Of a stretch of 64,000 nt of DNA, positions 38,641 through 51,866 are shown in pieces. Numbering within the stretch: position 1 is the stretch's first letter; each line of letters begins with the position of its first letter. The DNA is taken from NCBI GenBank assembly GCA_963514095.1, contig OY741267.1, positions 30,090,856 through 30,154,855 of the forward strand. Reading direction: 5' to 3'. The DNA comes from Eutrigla gurnardus. Lineage: Eukaryota; Chordata; Actinopteri; Perciformes; Triglidae. The position numbers were made by a program, and so were the translations under genes. Under the pieces are notes generated by a model that saw nothing but the letters and a program-made list of their open reading frames with translations, ran no database searches and was not told where the DNA came from.

Positions 38641-41600
38641 TACCGTCTATGGTAACTTGATGAGCTGATTGCAGACAGGTGAGTGTGTTTTTAATGCATG
38701 AAAATAAATTTACACATACATTTTGGTCACCTTAAAAATGATCTATTCATTGTTCTCTCTCATCTAACTTCTGGTTCCATGCGTATGCTACTGCAGGAAG
38801 TGTGAAATGTTTTCAATCTGTGGAAGTGAGACATAAACACTTCACAGAGCAGGAGCATCCTCAACACGCTGACCCTTGTGACTAACACCGCTGAGCATTA
38901 AATGTGTTTCAGAGCGTAATCTCATCTGCTCATTTAAATTGAATCGTGCCTTTTAGAGCTTCCCTTCTCCCTTTTCTGTATACAGGATTCAGTCCATGCC
39001 TGAAACGCTGTTTTTGTGTTAAATGCAACCTGTTTACAGCGTTTTCCTGACAAGCAGCCTCATACTCAACCTGCACAAAAACCTATTCACGGCTCTTTTA
39101 TTAACACTGTTTACATGTTTATCTCGCAGTTTGCCAGCCCCCTCACACCTGAAGTATGTGGTGTGTTCAAAGCTCCTTTTTGTCTCTTTTTCACTGAAGA
39201 AAACCTCTTTGGTCACAGCGTTTGGTGAGATGTTCCATAATAGCGAGTATGGATCGTGTCGCTTTTCCTCTAAACAGGCTGTGAAGCTTTTCTTAAAACC
39301 TTTAAAGCAATCTTTCCCGTACCTGAAAGGTGCACTTGGTCATGTCTGGCCCCACGCCTTAAAGAAAGACCTCGACTGCTGGGTCCATGCAATCTGAATT
39401 TTACAGTCATGAGTTATGAAAACTACAGAACTAAAATGTGCTAAATTCGACCAAACTGCTGAAGCTCGGAGAGCCGGTCAAAAAAACACATCTAAACATT
39501 CAAATCAGCAAGTCATGAAAGGTTTGCTGAGTCTTGGCAGTCCCCCGGGATCAGACCCCCTTAGCTGGAGTTTTCACTGCTAGCTGAATTTGAGCTAACT
39601 GCTAACGAAAGGTCCGTCCGTCTCCCAGAGCTGCTGCTCGCTCTTCTCCCTGTGAAGTAGTCTCTCGGCAGCGAGGAGGACGAGCCAAGGATGGGAGTCA
39701 ATTTCGATTTAATCTAGATTAAATAATTAATATCAGTTGAGCTGCTGGCATGGGAGTTGCACCCTGCTGCCCGTTCAAAAATAACGGAACTAAGAAGTTG
39801 CCCGGTTGCAGGCGCAGCACCAACCGCTCGCTCTCTGAGTAAAACTATCCAAAAAAAGTCTAATCTAAATCTAAAAAACTACAGTAACGAAGGCTTAGCA
39901 GGTTATTCTGGAGAATATCGGTTCAGTGCACTTTGCACTTTCTCTGAACTCGTACATACAGCGACAGGACATTTTTGTTTGTCATCTCCCTTGAAAACGA
40001 TGAGTCGCTCTGCATTAATTTGAGAGGGAGTCTTACATTTTTTTCCATCCACCCCATAAAGAGAGAATGAGTCATGGAAGGAGTATGCTGCGTTGCATAA
40101 ATAAGGGATTGAAAAAACAAGAAAGTATGACAATAAGAGGATGACAAATTGAGGCAGGCAGAGAGGCAGACAGGCTGGCTGACATGCAAATGTTCCCCAG
40201 CGGAAGTAGCTGCCCCCCTTGTGATAGCTATCCAGTGTTTAGAGCCCGAGTCTGAACAGAAACAGAACAGGACAGTTTATCCCGTTGGGCGGAGCGAGGG
40301 GGGGCTGCTGGAGGCAAACAGGCCCAGACTGTATAATAGCATCACTTAGCTCATAGCTCCTTTCATAGTAATTAGCACTTTGAAAACAGAGTACAGATGT
40401 TGCTGGTATATTTGACAGGATTGCCGCTGCTTTATCAGTGTGTTGTGGAAGATGTTAATATTGCAATTAAGCTCCAAAGTTTGTGAAGCTCAAACCTTCA
40501 AACCAATCTTGAAATCATTTCCAAAACTCCTATTTGTATTTTGTTTTTCGTTCAGCTTCTAAAGATTAATGTTTGGATTGATTACGGAACATTCTGATTA
40601 GTGTTTCCATTAGGTTAGCTCAGCTCTCAGTACTTCCTTAGTTTCTAACTGAATTTCTGGTTTGAAGTTCACTTTCTGTCAAGTGTCCCTGTTTGTACTT
40701 TCAGAAAGATTATCTTTATTTTCTTTATAGGAGTCGTGTTAAATTACTGCTGATAAAAAACATAAGCATTTCCTGATTGTGCTGCTTCATAATAAAAGCT
40801 TTTTAGATAATAAAATGAACTCAATGACAATCAATCTTGAATTTGTGGAGGTCCGCCAGATTTGAAGACACACATAGAGCAGCGGCTGTCCCGATGCCTA
40901 TCTATTGAGATATTTTATTCTTATTTTTTAGACATAAACCTAACACTTAGTCTAAAATGTGGCTCAGCTCCTAAAATAATTATTAACATTATATTACTTT
41001 AATGTGTGCATAACATATCTTTAACTTTCTATCTTTGAATATTAATCTCAGGTATTCTGAATGAATTGTCACTGCAGTGCTGACTTTGTGGCTTTTTGTT
41101 TGGGGCCTGGAGTGAGTTATTGTAGTGCCTTAAACTGGTCCTAAAATTAGGACGTCTTTCTGCAGTTCCAGAGATGACGGTACCGGCTGCAGACAATCAG
41201 AAACGGCAGCTGGGTTGAAACAACAGTCCTTTCTCAACTCTTGGCACCGAGGCAAGTTAATTGGTGGGATCTGGAAGGAGAAGGATGATCACTAACCGTA
41301 TTGTTAAGGCAATGCATGTACCATCAAAAGCAAAGCACTGCACTGGCCAACCAGTCGAAGTGATAGATTTATTTGTAAAGTGAGAAGACGGATTCTACTG
41401 TTTGCCTCGCAATCATTGAGATGTGCAAAGTCATTTGTGACTGTAATGACTTTTCCCGAGTTCCTAATTTCACTTGTACTTGATGCAATCTGCCCCAAAC
41501 AAAGAGTTTACAGCCATGCTGGCGGCGTGGCTCTATGGATGGTGAGAGCAAAACTATAGTCGCAGTGCTGCTATATATATATTTCTAAGTGAAGATGTAA

Positions 41601-42450
41601 GAGCAACAGCTTTTAAAGGGCGAAGCCTGAATGAAATATAGGCTTCTAAAATGTTCTCAACTAACCCATAATGCACTGCAGCAGGATAAAAGCTGTTAAG
41701 TGTCACTTTATTAAGTTTTAATAACAAACACTCTTTTGGTAATTTGATAGTTGAGAGAGATGCGATGGATCCGCCTTGAAACCCGGTGATTTGATGGAGG
41801 GAAGTCTTTTTTTGGATCGTAGAAATGTAATAGCAGACTGACTTCCTGTCTATAAAACGTGTTCAGGACTCTGTTAGCCAACACCCTCAGTCTCATTAGG
41901 AAAGGAGTGGCTGAATATTAGTGATTGGTTTGGGCAAAGTCAAATACTCCCTCGCAGAAAACGGCAAACAGAGTCAATGTCGGGAGGGAATAATGAGTTG
42001 AACCCAAAATGGCCTTTCAGTCTGAACATCAGCCACGACAAGATCACTTCTGAGCATCTGCAACGCCACACCGCCCACCTTTATCAGTTCTTCTAAAACG
42101 CCACCGTCACGCCGCTGCGTTTTACCTCCGTCTAAAAGAGGAATAGTTGTTGTCACAGTGCAATAAAGTTTCGAATGGTTTATTTAACCCCGCCCTTCCA
42201 AAACTACTTAGCGCTAAAGAACAAGTCTGAGAGAGAGTGAGAAGGGGAGTGCGGGAGAAAACAGAGAGAAATTGGCATGCAAGCATTTGTCCACGGTCGG
42301 GCAAAGATAGGTGAATCGATAGGCTGACGGAGGGCTGACAGAATGACAGCACCATGCCAAATGCTGAAGGACATCTAGGAAAAGGCAGAGAGGTGGAGAG
42401 GGAGGAGGAAGTAAAGAAGTGGCGTGTTAGTAAAAGGTAGGAGAGAGAGA

Positions 42451-42464
42451 GGGGGGGGGGGGGG
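42451..42464 (+). repeat. G homopolymer (14 G)
   Basis: A GA microsatellite runs straight into 14 consecutive G. A second run of 12 G lies at 60395-60406. Both could form G-quadruplex-like structures and are prone to assembly error. Confidence 0.9.
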
Positions 42465-42583
42465 CTGTCAGCTAGGGGTAATGAATGATAATTGTTCATC
42501 AAGTGGGCGTGCTCAGTATGTGAAGGGAACATTCACCTCAGTCATTCCTCCAGCCTTATACACATCAGTGTCACGCCTGTCAG

Positions 42584-42585
<2 letters not shown>

Positions 42586-42641
<56 letters not shown>
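42586..42641 (+). repeat. CA microsatellite (about 27 units)
   Basis: A pure CA run, the second-longest dinucleotide array in the window. Confidence 0.97.
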
Positions 42642-42645
<4 letters not shown>

Positions 42646-42959
42646 GTTGCCACTGTCCACTGACAAATATGCTTCCAAATACCTGCCCTATCAAACTCCA
42701 CAACTTCATGTTAATTATATTTATATAAAATACTTTTAAATAAATAATAAATCAAATACTTTTAATACAATTTGAGGGTTTTTTGTAATTCAGTGGGTGA
42801 AGTGAGTATATGCTGCCCAGACAAAATAATCTTACCTCAAAGGCGTTTGAATTTGCTACATGTCTCAATTATTTACTTTTTGTTTTATTTTACTGCAGCA
42901 CTGAATGGTGTTGAACAGAATAAACTATAGAAACATCCTTTAAGTTAGCAAGAGGGTTT

Positions 42960-43405
42960 AGATAAAGAGCAGCGGACCTTGAGGCGATCACCACCAACGA
43001 ACAAACACCCGGTCGGACCAAACGCTAACCCAGCTAGGACCTCAGGCTATACTCCACTACCCAGCATGCTCCTGGAAGATAGAGGAATGAGACCCCGGGC
43101 TAACCCAGCAACAGTGGCCTCACCCGTGGCTCCATCATGGCAGCCTGCATCAGGCTGAACCAGAGGACCAGAGGACCAGAGGAGCTGCTCAAACATGCTC
43201 AAAGAGGATGGACAAACTTTTCCCTTGTTTTTAATATGATGATGGCAGTCTTGTTATTTGCCGAGGTTTTTTTGTTGTTGCTGTTTACATTCCTTCTGAT
43301 GCATATTTTAAAAACAAAATGAACTACACCTTCTGTTTTATGGGCTACACCCACCTGCCCGTGTGCCTTCCTGCGTTGTGCAATGATAATAAATGAATGA
43401 CTGAA
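42960..43405 (+). mobile_element. LINE-like 3'-end relic
   Basis: It ends with TTGTGCAATGATAATAAATG, resembling the GTGCAATGACAATAAA tail of fish non-LTR elements. The region before it holds the short tandem CCAGAGGAC repeated twice and no reverse-transcriptase motif. Weak assignment. Confidence 0.3.
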
Positions 43406-44164
43406 GCAGCAGATCTAGTACTTTTGCTCATAAAAGTTGAGCACACAAGATTCTTAACCTTGAAAATAGCATTTCCATTTTCCGTAGATTAGTTTGAGCA
43501 AAACATATTTCACTTTTTTTTCTTTTCCATGAAAAAATGAAGACTCTTACTGAATGCACCTTTACAGCCTTGACTGCAAATGGACTTTAATTGGGTTTTT
43601 CTATCCATATTATGGCATGACAATATGCTCGTCCTCCCCTACTTTGCACTGCACTTATGGATGTCAGACTACTTATTCCATTAGCGCTTAATGTTGCCGC
43701 TGAATTGAAACGGCTAATGCTTAGTGGTTGCCTAGCGATATAATTAATAGGAGGCATAGGCTTGGCATTGCATTTCATATTGCTCTGCACTGGCCTCCAC
43801 GGAAAGGACATCCTATCATGCTTGATCAGCAAGAAAGAAGCCAGTGGGGGATCAAGTTCTTCTCACAGCTCTAGTCCTTAGTTGGTGGAATATTGGCACA
43901 ATGAGTAAACCTCTCTGTGTTACAGAATATGGCATGGAAACAGTAGAGTTAGCATTGCACTGTATAATTGTCTACATCAAGAAAGGAATGTACCAGGGAA
44001 GATGACAAAACATTTTGGTTTAAGCTCCAGCTGACCAGTTAATATATTATTGTGTGCAATTAAGGGGAATTAATGGTAGACATTGCATTTAATAAGCATA
44101 GGCTAACTGTGTTTTTATCTGTGTAGAATCACCTCAAAATGAGAATAATTTTGCTTTCATTAGT

Positions 44165-44270
44165 TTAGACTGAACCCTTCACATCCACGTAGGGAGCAGG
44201 TCCTCTTCAGTCCGCCGTGTTGCGCCGCCATGTTGCCACGGTAACCCAGAATGGACAAACCAAACACTGA
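44165..44270 (+). mobile_element. Relic of a common teleost interspersed repeat
   Basis: GGAGCAGGTCCTCTTCAGTC followed by CGCCATGTTGC and AGAATGGACAAACCAAACAC matches, from memory, an abundant fish repeat. No ends were resolved. Confidence 0.4.
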
Positions 44271-44589
44271 ATATGAATGTATTTCGGGGAAAAAGGTCAG
44301 TGAAGTTTTCTCCAAAATACGATACAAATGAGTCAATGTGTGTCAAAATTCGTACTCCTTCAAAATATCATCATCTCCTACGTTTATTGCAAACAAACCA
44401 CGTAGAAATCAGGGGGGAAAGTCATCCAGTGATATTTGTCTGCACTGAAGATTTTATTTTTATAACATCCTCAAAATAATCATCGTCATTGCATATGCTT
44501 CCAGAAGAAGGTTCGGATGCTTCCTCATAAATACCTAATCCTGAACAAGGACACACTCTTCACAAAATTATTCATAGATAAAGAATTGG

Positions 44590-44815
44590 GAGGTGAGAAC
44601 AGGTAAGGTGAAACAGTTTTTACTATGCAGACGTTTGGTGCACAGGAGATCAAAACTCAAAGTCCAAGAAAAGCAGGAGAGGTTCAAGAACACTGAGTGA
44701 ACGCAAGGAGCAGGGCTTAATTGGACACAGGTGGATCCAATCAAGGTCTGGGCAGGAACCTAACTGGAAACAGGCGAGTAAATCACAAGACTACGTGGCA
44801 TGACAGAGCTTTCAT
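44590..44815 (-). mobile_element. Retroelement-terminal-like relic
   Basis: On the minus strand it reads TGTCATGCCACGTAGTCTTG at the start, then GATTGGATCCACCTGTGTCC and AATTAAGCCCTG. This is a layout like the relic at 36150-36510 (the pattern CACCTGT and CCCTG). The class is unresolved. Confidence 0.3.
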
Positions 44816-46914
44816 CACATCTTTAAAGAATACAATATTATTGTGCTTTTTTAGTTTCTTCAACAACAACAGCAAAAAAAAAGGAGAATATGTTTTATAT
44901 TTTATATTCTGTTGGGAAAATTTTTTATTCATGAATATACATGTTGTTTCCTGAATAATGTTGAGCAATATTTGGAAAATACTTTCTAATTTGACTAACA
45001 TGAAGGCTATCAAGACACTTCACATCTGTATGTTTTATATTATAAATAATATAATATAATATAAAAGCATAATATACTCCCTGAGTCTTTTCGTATCATT
45101 ATCAGAATCTGTGTTGTTTTGTTTTGTTTAATACAAAAAGAAAGTAGCCAACTAGTCTTGGTTTTTCACTTGTCATCCACCAACATTAGTATTTAAATCA
45201 CACCGCTATAGTAAGTAGAGATAATTACACTGTAGAAGAAAGAGAAGAGTCAGAGGAAGGTGGAAAGGCAGAGAAATTACGTTCAACTGAAACTGTTCAG
45301 AATTGAGATGAGAGTGGAGAAAGCAGGACAGTGAACAGCAACATTCTGAGCCGCTACCGTCAGAAACACGGGGGCAAGCAGAAACCGGGGATACACAGGG
45401 AATTGACTCACCATCTCCATATCCTCAGGACATGGAGAAGAGAGCAGGCTTTACACTAGCCGTCTTGAAAAATAATGTAATAAAATTCAAAATCTCTACA
45501 ATACGCTTCGGGCTGTTGCACATGGAGCAGAGAGGGACCAGCAGCGAGACCACTATTAATGCGTACGGCTCGTTTTGAAGCCCAGAACAAAAGGGTCGGT
45601 TAAATCTTTGAGGAGTCTCCGAGGAGTTTGAAGGATGTACGAGATGTAAAGGTTCGTATTCTCACAGGATGTCGGCCCAGCGTTTGATGGTGCGTGGTTG
45701 GAGGATAGACACTCTTAATCAAAGCATGGCGATAGGATGCAACACAATTGGCACACAACCATTATCCACCTGCATCAACTAGAGTCCTACATTTTTAGGA
45801 ACTATTTTGGAAATTTGGCTGCTAAGGCGAAACTGGCCCTCAATGTATGGAACTTTTTACCGAAATGTAATATTTGTAATGCACAGAAGACAATCCATGA
45901 ATGTGTAACGTGGTCCACAAACGTTTCTTTATCAACAAACGTGTATTTTTTTTATTGTGTTCTATGAAGTCAAATCAGCAAATGCAGAAACCTGTATTTA
46001 AATTTTGCATAAAAATGAAAAAAAAAAATGGCTACTGAATTGATTGTACTATAAATTAGTCCTTAGATACGTGTTTTATATCTGTGGATGATGGTACACA
46101 CCTAGATTGTCTTCTGTGAGTCACAAATATTAAATTCCAATCAAAAGTTCCACATAAATGAATAATTCATCAATGAAGTATCCCATTGAACTGAAGTGGT
46201 AACCATCTAGAATTAGGGCAACATGGTTGCATAATGCATCAAGCCAAATTAGAACCTCTTGTGAAGGGGTTACAGCAAAGTAGGGGTGATCCAGAATGGT
46301 CAACGATTTGATGATACGATCTAAGGAGCCTGATTCCAGACCGAGCTGCACTGATCTAAATGTGCAGGACCATCAGTGCAATACAATGATTCCACACAAG
46401 ACCGGAATTCTAGCAGAGCACTAAATAGTTTTTAGGAATGATTTCCTAAATCCAGAAGGATTTAGTGTTTTCTGATCTGAGGGGAGCCAGACATAATCTA
46501 TTTCCTTCCAGAACCCCTACAAAGCAGTGTTCAGAAGAATACATTGATGTGACACCACCTTGGTTAAGGATTGGTTCGATTTGGTGGGAGAAGGAAAAGT
46601 TTTCTTACTTTCATAAGGTTAGGAGACGTTCATTGTCAGGGAACCATCGTGTTCCCGGATAAATAATCATCCAACATTGATTGGCAGTAGAAAAACTCCA
46701 GTGTTTAGTTGATCCATCCATCTGCCTCCTCTTTCTGTGTTAGTTCATGCCTCGTGCTGTCGTTTTTCTCCAACAGCTTGGGGCTTTTTTCCTCCAAGTG
46801 ATTTTAGTCATCACAAAGTACATATAAGTCATAAACGTGGTTACTTCATGCATGAAAGTTATTACTATGGGGCACGGTTTGATAACAGATGAACTGACGA
46901 GTCATAGTCTGGCT

Positions 46915-47250
46915 TCTCCACAGTAGAAGGGTCTGGCTACAGTTAATCGCATATCCAGGATCGGGGAAAAAAACGCTCTGGCTCGTTTGTATTTCTTTCA
47001 ACCAATCACAATGGTCTTCGGTCTTGCTAAGCTTCGGAAGCCGCTGTGGTGCGGCAGCAAAATAGTGTCAGGGGGGAAACTTGTTTGGATGGTCGAGCCC
47101 CGTCATTAACATGGATGATTCCCTGCAAAAGAAAACTCCACATAAAACCTTATAAAATGTATGTCGACTGCGTGACGAGAACAAAAGATGTGATGGTCGG
47201 CGACCCAGCGGTGAAGCCTGGCTATACTTTAGCTCTGGAGGAGCTCCCTG
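46915..47250 (+). mobile_element. Relic of a GGTCTGGCTACAG-type teleost repeat
   Basis: GGGTCTGGCTACAGTTAATC is followed by ATCCAGGATCGGGG and CAACCAATCACAATGGTC, motifs I recall from a frequent fish non-autonomous repeat. The 77-codon frame at 47046-47279 lies inside it and has no domain. Confidence 0.4.
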
Positions 47251-50200
47251 GACTCATTAAAACACTGATGATTTGCTAGGTGTTTGTAGCGCTTGCAAAA
47301 AGTGACTAAACCAATATCAGCGAAGCCCGTGTGAAGTGGAACGGATCGGTACGTCGGTCAAGACAATGTCACTGGTGCATGCCGCTGCCAGAATTAAGAA
47401 ATGTACCAAAACAACTCCAACTGATGATGGCCCGGTCAGAAAACGGATCAACATCGGGCATAAGTATAGGTTGCTAGCTCTGAGGTTGCTGCTGTTGTTT
47501 CCTGATACGAATGGAGTTTGAGAACGGAGACACAGAAAACGGAAGGGAAGAAGTAAAGTCTGACTTCCTTCCTCCGGGTGCCTTCGCTTCCTGTTATCTA
47601 GACTAGACAAGTCATGATATCTTGACGTTTAAAAAAAAAAAAAAAGACAAGCAAGTCTCTTTGACTTGAACAACAATGACCTGAGATTTGACTTGTCATC
47701 CTCCCCAAACCTAAAGATTTCAAAGTGGAAAGTGAGATTTCCATGTAATCAGCAGGTGTGCTAAATGCACACAGTTTGTATTCAGAACATGTGACTTTTA
47801 GCTTGCACTTCCATATTTTCATTTGGGATGCTTGATATTCAGTATTTTCTCTCATGTTCCTAAATTGTGAATTTCATAAAAGGGGCTTTTTTATTTTGTC
47901 TTATTCTATTAAATCTTTTAATCCAGAAAACACATTGTGCTTAAGTGTGAAATGTGCTTTATAAATACAACTTCCAGTAGTAATTGGCTACATCTCTATT
48001 AATAATTATAATAATTCTTTCTTAAGATTCAATAAAATAAATAACCCTTAAAGAAAAAGGTGCTAAAACGGAGAGTTTCAGACAGAGGGTGAATACAGGT
48101 ATATTCAGGCAGGCAGACAGGCAGTGTGAGAAACCTAGTAGAAACCCAAAATACAAGTATGAACTTAAAAATGAACTCGATACGGTCCCCTTTAAAATGA
48201 TGTTCTGAGGCGAACCAACTCATCATTTTGCTGACAACAGATATACTTTGTTCAATCTGTCAGCAGACAATTACACAACACAAGCAGGAGGGAAAGGTGT
48301 GTTTGGCACAGCAGTCCAGCAGAGACAATTAATAATTGGATTCTCACAGTCGGGGTTGAATCCTCTGCTGTGATCAATTTTCTCAGAAATCACAAGTGAT
48401 TGTGCTCGTCTCATGGGACAAAGGCATGAAGGCACATCTGATCATTTTGCTGTTAAATATTATGAAATTTATTGAAAATGAATAGATGAATATATTAAAG
48501 GCTTCCTTAACATTCCTTTAAATTTACGACTTACTGCTATTCTTAAAATCTAACATGGTATTGGTTTTGGTGAAGAGAGCATAAAGACGAAGAATGATCC
48601 TAACTTAAATGATTAACTATTCCCTGAGCACAAGGAGTCAATTTCAGAGACCAGTTTAAGTCTCCGTCTGGGTTGACTTGTTCTGAACCTGAGATGGGAG
48701 CTGAGCTTGTTGTTAGTTGAAGGAATGGTATTCATCTAACTAACATCGGCTCCCCTTAGCTGTTAAATTGTATTGCATTTTACCACCATTTGCATTTAAA
48801 TACCACATCCACAGGCCAGCAATAAATCCTGAAGTTGATTCATCATTATTTTGGGACTGGCACCGAATAAAAAAAAAGTGATGAAAACAATGGTTGGAAG
48901 CGATGCAGCGACACATTGGGCTTTTGTTCCTAAACATCTTTCACAAAGATGAAGGATTTATTGCAGATCTGTGGTTTTGGACTGCAATGTCATCCTGCAG
49001 TAATTCTGCACTTAATTATTGATCTGCTTCACAACAACAATCTGTTGCAGACACCCGGCCTGTAAAAGCTTTGTACCGAGGGAAACCTGGTGGTCACGTC
49101 AGGAGTCTTATCATCAGATTTGCTGTCTTCACTGAGCACAAGATTATGTTTAAATACTGATGTTACATAAATAAAAAAAGTTGCATGGAATAAAATGAAT
49201 ACATTAATCACACGTCCTTAGCAACAAAACTAACTTTGGAGACCTTATCAGAAAAGACAACCCAGTTAACAGCTCAGCGGCTGCATGCTGAAGGTTACCA
49301 GCAGGGAATAGGCTGTCTGGCTCACCACAGACACTTCTGGTCAGCAATCAGCAGTGTGGCCAAAGTCCTGCTGTTAATGGAAAAACTCCTGATGCATATG
49401 CTGCATGGCAAATAGCATTACTAAGTTGTCTCTGTATGCAATACATTTTGTAATTTTGTGAGGTCAATAGAGAGGTGACATCTCCATAGAAGCTACAACA
49501 TATGTGGCATATAAGTCATATGTGACCCCGTTTGAATTGTACAATGAAATACACGTTTGTCAATCTAAAAGATCATTTTGCATGTCAATAAAGTTGCACT
49601 TTCTGGCAGTTTGTCATAGCATCATTTAGTTTTGTGTGAAACCGCACAGTGAACTACATCTCACCAACACAGCATTTACCCTAGATTGCTAGCTAGCTAA
49701 CTTAGCTACATCCCATCACAAAAGTAGCTTAATCTTACCAGATGTGTTATATCTAGCAGCACATTGGTGCAGTTTCCCTTTAAATTCTTGAGCGTTGCTC
49801 TGTTTTAGCTGGTTATTAAGAGGTTGCATACTAGCTATTTTTGGTGCCCCTATACTATGAAAAATGCAACAAATTCATGTATCTCTAAAAGCAGTCATAA
49901 ACACAAGATTTTTGGAAGTTTAACAAGTGTAGTGTAGTTTATGTGGTTTTATCCTTCACCTAATCCCAGAATGGAAGACATCATCACTGAAAACCATGTG
50001 AACGTGAGTGTGGTCAGTGTTCTGCTCTCATGATGAACTAGCAGTGTAACTAAAGTGATTAAAGTGAGTTATGTCATGTCACGTGGGAAATATTTGTCAA
50101 AGTGGACTATGAAATACGCGGCAAAATGAGAGAGCTCACTCTGAAAAGTAAATCATTCAATCAAGTGGAAGAAATCCATCAAAATCTTGATGAAATACGC

Positions 50201-50889
50201 CGCCTTCATTTAAAGCACTTTTTTTCCCCTGACGGTCATCTGCTCTCGGAGATAATTTCCACCAGTCCTAATTTTCTCTGAAGGTACATTACTTTCTGTT
50301 CTGATGCAAACCACCTTTCAATTCCCTCACGGTGAAGTGACACACAGAGGAAGTGAGACTGGCAAGTGAGAAAAAAAAAAGAAAAGAGAAGGAACTGTGA
50401 CAGAGCGCAGACCGAAGAGAAATCACTGATGTGTGAAAGTATATTCTACAATCAGGGCTGTGCTTTGTGATTCATGGAGGGAGGAGACAGCAGAGGGGAG
50501 AGGAAGAGAGAGCAGAGGGTGTGAGTGATATCCAAGAAGAAAAGAAAGCATCCGAGACCCCCCCCAAGGTCACATGGGTGACCCCCGAGTGAATATAGAA
50601 GTCACCACTTGCACAAGCCACTAGTCTTCTGACAAGTATTGGCATAATTTGTGTTTGTGTGTGTGTGCGTGAGAAGTTTTGTCTCATGTCACTGTGTAGT
50701 AAGAACAATACACAAAAAAAGTGAAAGGCAAAAGCACAATGCAAAACTGCTGCAAAACAAGAAAGAGGACAAATTCCAACACATAAAACAATACTAGAAA
50801 TAAGAAAAGTGCTACAAAGTGCTCTGATGCTCGGTGGGTGATGAGTTTAATTTAGCCTGACAATCGATGCCAGTTTTTTTCCTCATCAA

Positions 50890-51866
50890 ACCAAACCCAA
50901 CCCTAACCTTAACCCTAAACCTAACACTAAACCTAACCCTAACCCCATGATAGGCGAGGAAAGCACTGCTAGTTCGGGGCTGATCCTAATAACCAAACCA
51001 AAAAAACCTTAAACTGAAATAGAAACTGGATCCTCTAATCCAATTTAGATGAGCGAACTAGGACCTACAAAACTTGATGTCTTCTTGCGTTCTCCTAGTC
51101 CAACCAAATTCATTGAATCACTGGAAACGGAACCTCTCAAACTCTTCAGGAAGAACAGTAAAACAAAACCAAGGAAACCCCGACCCCGGAACTATGAACT
51201 CTTGAGGAACTCTACCCAGAAACTAACTAACAACAACAACAATCCAAAACACCCAACCTGCCAACCTATTAACAAAACTTTACATTATTACAACGTTAAT
51301 TGACCTTTAAGACACACTCCAGGGTCTAATCAACCCCGGGAGGGCCTAGCTAGACCAACGCTAACCCCCCCCCCAAAAAAAACCATCATCCCTCCTCATC
51401 TCTGGCCCAAAGAAGATCATCTTTCCCAATCCTTAAACTGACTTTTGCAATGGACCATTACCATTCCCTACCTCACTTCAACTCAGGAAGTACACTTTTT
51501 TCTCGGATGGAACCTCCTCACACCTCCTTCCCCGCCCCTCCTCCGGCCCTCAGCTGGAGGGTGCAGGGAGGGCCCCAGAGTCGCCTAAAGCGGCAGGGGA
51601 GGGTTCTTGAAGTAGGCACATCACCCCTCCTCATCTCTGATCTATTTTTTCCCCCTAAATAAACATAAACCTTACTTTTCCGTCTTAAACTCCCCCTAAC
51701 CCTTAACATTAACCTCTAAACCCTAGCCCTTAACTTAATCCTAACCCTAACTATTACCTTTTACCCTAACCCTAGCACCTAATTCTAGCAATTAACCCTC
51801 TAACCCTAACCTAATCCTAACCCTATCCCCAACGCTAACGCTAACCCCAACCCTAGCTAGCCCCTT
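50890..51866 (+). repeat. Degenerate CCCTAA-rich (telomere-like) tract
   Basis: Two blocks, 50890-50950 and about 51690-51866, are filled with CCCTAA, CCTAA and CTAACC variants, the complement of the vertebrate TTAGGG telomere unit. Between them is a C/A-rich, G-poor stretch with a CCCTCCTCATCTCTG motif occurring twice (about 51391 and 51626). The tract is interstitial and highly diverged, so it is not a chromosome end. Confidence 0.65.

Larger units (their letters stand above)
35651..50889. other. Gene-poor 3' flank, part 1
   Basis: No coding gene or structured RNA is supported. It contains the retroelement-like relics at 36150-36510 and 44590-44815, repeat-family copy B at 38490-38640, the LINE-like tail at 42960-43400, a CA array at 42586-42641 and repeat relics at 44165-44270 and 46915-47250. 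The remaining stretches (for example 37.7-38.2, 39.0-42.4, 45-46.9, 47.6-50.8 kb) are AT-rich with nothing I recognise. Confidence 0.6.

Noticed and set aside
46130..46351. 73-codon minus-strand frame with a protein-like hydrophobic pattern
   Set aside because: The composition looks somewhat natural but I cannot match it to any family, and no exon boundaries are clear.
50890..51866. True telomere end
   Set aside because: The units are heavily degenerate, interrupted, and followed by 12 kb of ordinary sequence.
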